Source of the DNA: Methylococcaceae bacterium NSM2-1
GTDB taxonomy: Bacteria; Pseudomonadota; Gammaproteobacteria; Methylococcales; Methylomonadaceae
Direction of reading: 5' to 3'
NCBI GenBank assembly: GCA_002256705.1
Contig: NQJI01000108.1
Coordinates: 1-5,704 of the forward strand
DNA: 5,704 nt
In this document: one piece after another, positions 4,946 through 5,704 of the stretch
How positions within the stretch are numbered: the stretch's first letter is position 1
Layout: every line of letters begins with the position of its first letter
The notes under the pieces: generated by a model
Seen by the model: the letters and a program-made list of their open reading frames with translations, nothing else
What the model was told of the DNA's origin: nothing
Database searches by the model: none
Made by a program: the position numbers and the translations under genes

Positions 4946-5704
4946 ATACCCGATAAGTGAAAACATCTCCATTGTTTCTAAGACTGACTTAAGAGGGGTG
5001 ATTACCTATGTCAACGAGGACTTCATCCGAATAAGCGGATTCTCCCGGGAAGAACTGATCGGTAAAGCTCATAACATAGTGCGCCATCCCGACGTTCCGG
5101 CAGAATTCTTTGAAGATTTGTGGGGATCGCTGAAAGCGGGGCGCCCGTGGACCGGGGTGGTCAAGAATCGCTGTAAAAACGGTGATTATTATTGGCTATT
5201 AAATAATATCGCCCCTTTCTACGAAAATGATCAACTGGTCGGCTACATGTCCGTCCGCCTCAAAGCCAGCCCTGAGCAAATCGAAGCGGCAAGCGATGTT
5301 TACCAGCTATTCCGTGACGGCAAAGCGGGCAATCTGAAAATCCAGGACGGCAAAGTCGTCAAATCGACGCTATTGAGAAAGCTCAATCCTTTCAAGAATT
5401 TTACCGTTAAATCCCGGCTGACATTCCTCATCGGCCTGCTATCCCTACTGATGATTGTCATTGGCGGCATGGGCTTGCGCGGCATGAACAAGACCAACGA
5501 AGGCTTGCGTTCGGTGTATAAGGATCGCACGGTTACCATGGGTCTGATGTTCACTATCAGTGAACTGCAGCGGGAAAATCTGATGCTTATCGCCTCGGCC
5601 TTGGTCAATCCAAGTCCCGAGGTCATTCAGCAAAACGCCAATGAATTGGACCAAAACATCCTGGCAATCACCAAACCCTGGAATGCATACCTGACCACTC
5701 ATTT
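4914..5704 (+). CDS. Aer-like PAS methyl-accepting chemotaxis protein, N-terminal part
   Basis: The frame is open to the window edge (263 residues). An N-terminal PAS domain (about 18-115) has the Aer-type signature: TDLRGVITYVNEDFIRISGF (24-43), HNIVRHPDVP (53-62), FFEDLWGSLKAGRPW, then VKNRCKNGDYYWLLNNIAPFY (83-103). Aer proteins bind FAD here and sense redox or oxygen. A charged linker follows, then a membrane segment (about 169-187, FLIGLLSLLMIVIGGMG) and the start of a helical region (about 190-263, MNKTNEGLRSVY...ELQRENLMLIASA) that resembles a periplasmic four-helix-bundle sensor. HAMP and MA signalling domains should lie beyond the edge. Classical Aer has no large periplasmic domain, so this is a PAS plus ligand-sensor chemoreceptor. 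There is no clear functional link to the FGE-fold gene upstream. Ligand unknown. Confidence 0.92.
   Translation, partial: MKINMPVTDVEYPISENISIVSKTDLRGVITYVNEDFIRISGFSREELIGKAHNIVRHPDVPAEFFEDLWGSLKAGRPWTGVVKNRCKNGDYYWLLNNIAPFYENDQLVGYMSVRLKASPEQIEAASDVYQLFRDGKAGNLKIQDGKVVKSTLLRKLNPFKNFTVKSRLTFLIGLLSLLMIVIGGMGLRGMNKTNEGLRSVYKDRTVTMGLMFTISELQRENLMLIASALVNPSPEVIQQNANELDQNILAITKPWNAYLTTH

Noticed and set aside
5300..5702. Two minus-strand ORFs opposite the chemoreceptor
   Set aside because: They are antisense shadows of a clear PAS/chemoreceptor reading frame.

Overview
The window looks like a chromosomal stretch of a moderate-GC gammaproteobacterium. The support is a gammaproteobacterial-type proline iminopeptidase N-terminus, a ThiO-type glycine oxidase, an outer-membrane beta-barrel protein ending in Phe, and an Aer-like PAS chemoreceptor. 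A Methylococcales-type methanotroph is my best guess from overall resemblance, but no lineage marker in the window proves it.

Left part (1-1930), all on the minus strand. First is a tightly packed cassette: a Phd/YefM-type antitoxin, a PIN-domain VapC-like toxin (TGATG overlap), and the start of prolyl aminopeptidase 3 bp further on, running off the left edge. The antitoxin has a well-spaced sigma70-like promoter whose -10 is covered by a perfect inverted repeat, a good candidate for autoregulation. A strong bidirectional terminator (967-998) separates this cassette from an upstream gene for a secreted coiled-coil plus beta-barrel outer-membrane protein.

Middle (1931-3504). A 474-bp AT-rich intergenic stretch leads to thiO (plus strand), which makes the iminoglycine precursor of the thiamin thiazole ring. 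The gene is complete in homology but carries a one-base deletion around 2528-2532, which splits it into an N-terminal FAD-binding piece and a long C-terminal piece. This is either a pseudogene or a sequencing error. After it sit two overlapping, mutually exclusive hairpins.

Right part (3505-5704), plus strand. An AT-rich small gene of unknown function is followed by a formylglycine-generating-enzyme-fold protein. That protein lacks the catalytic cysteine pair, and its last 37 codons have the layout of a diversity-generating-retroelement (DGR) variable region. No reverse transcriptase or template repeat is in the window, so the DGR reading is a testable hypothesis. The small gene probably continues in another frame up to the start of the FGE-fold gene, implying a second frameshift. 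The window ends inside a PAS-containing Aer-type methyl-accepting chemotaxis protein.

The most interesting points are the DGR-like C-terminus on a catalytically dead FGE fold, the two probable frameshifts, and the palindrome over the toxin-antitoxin promoter.
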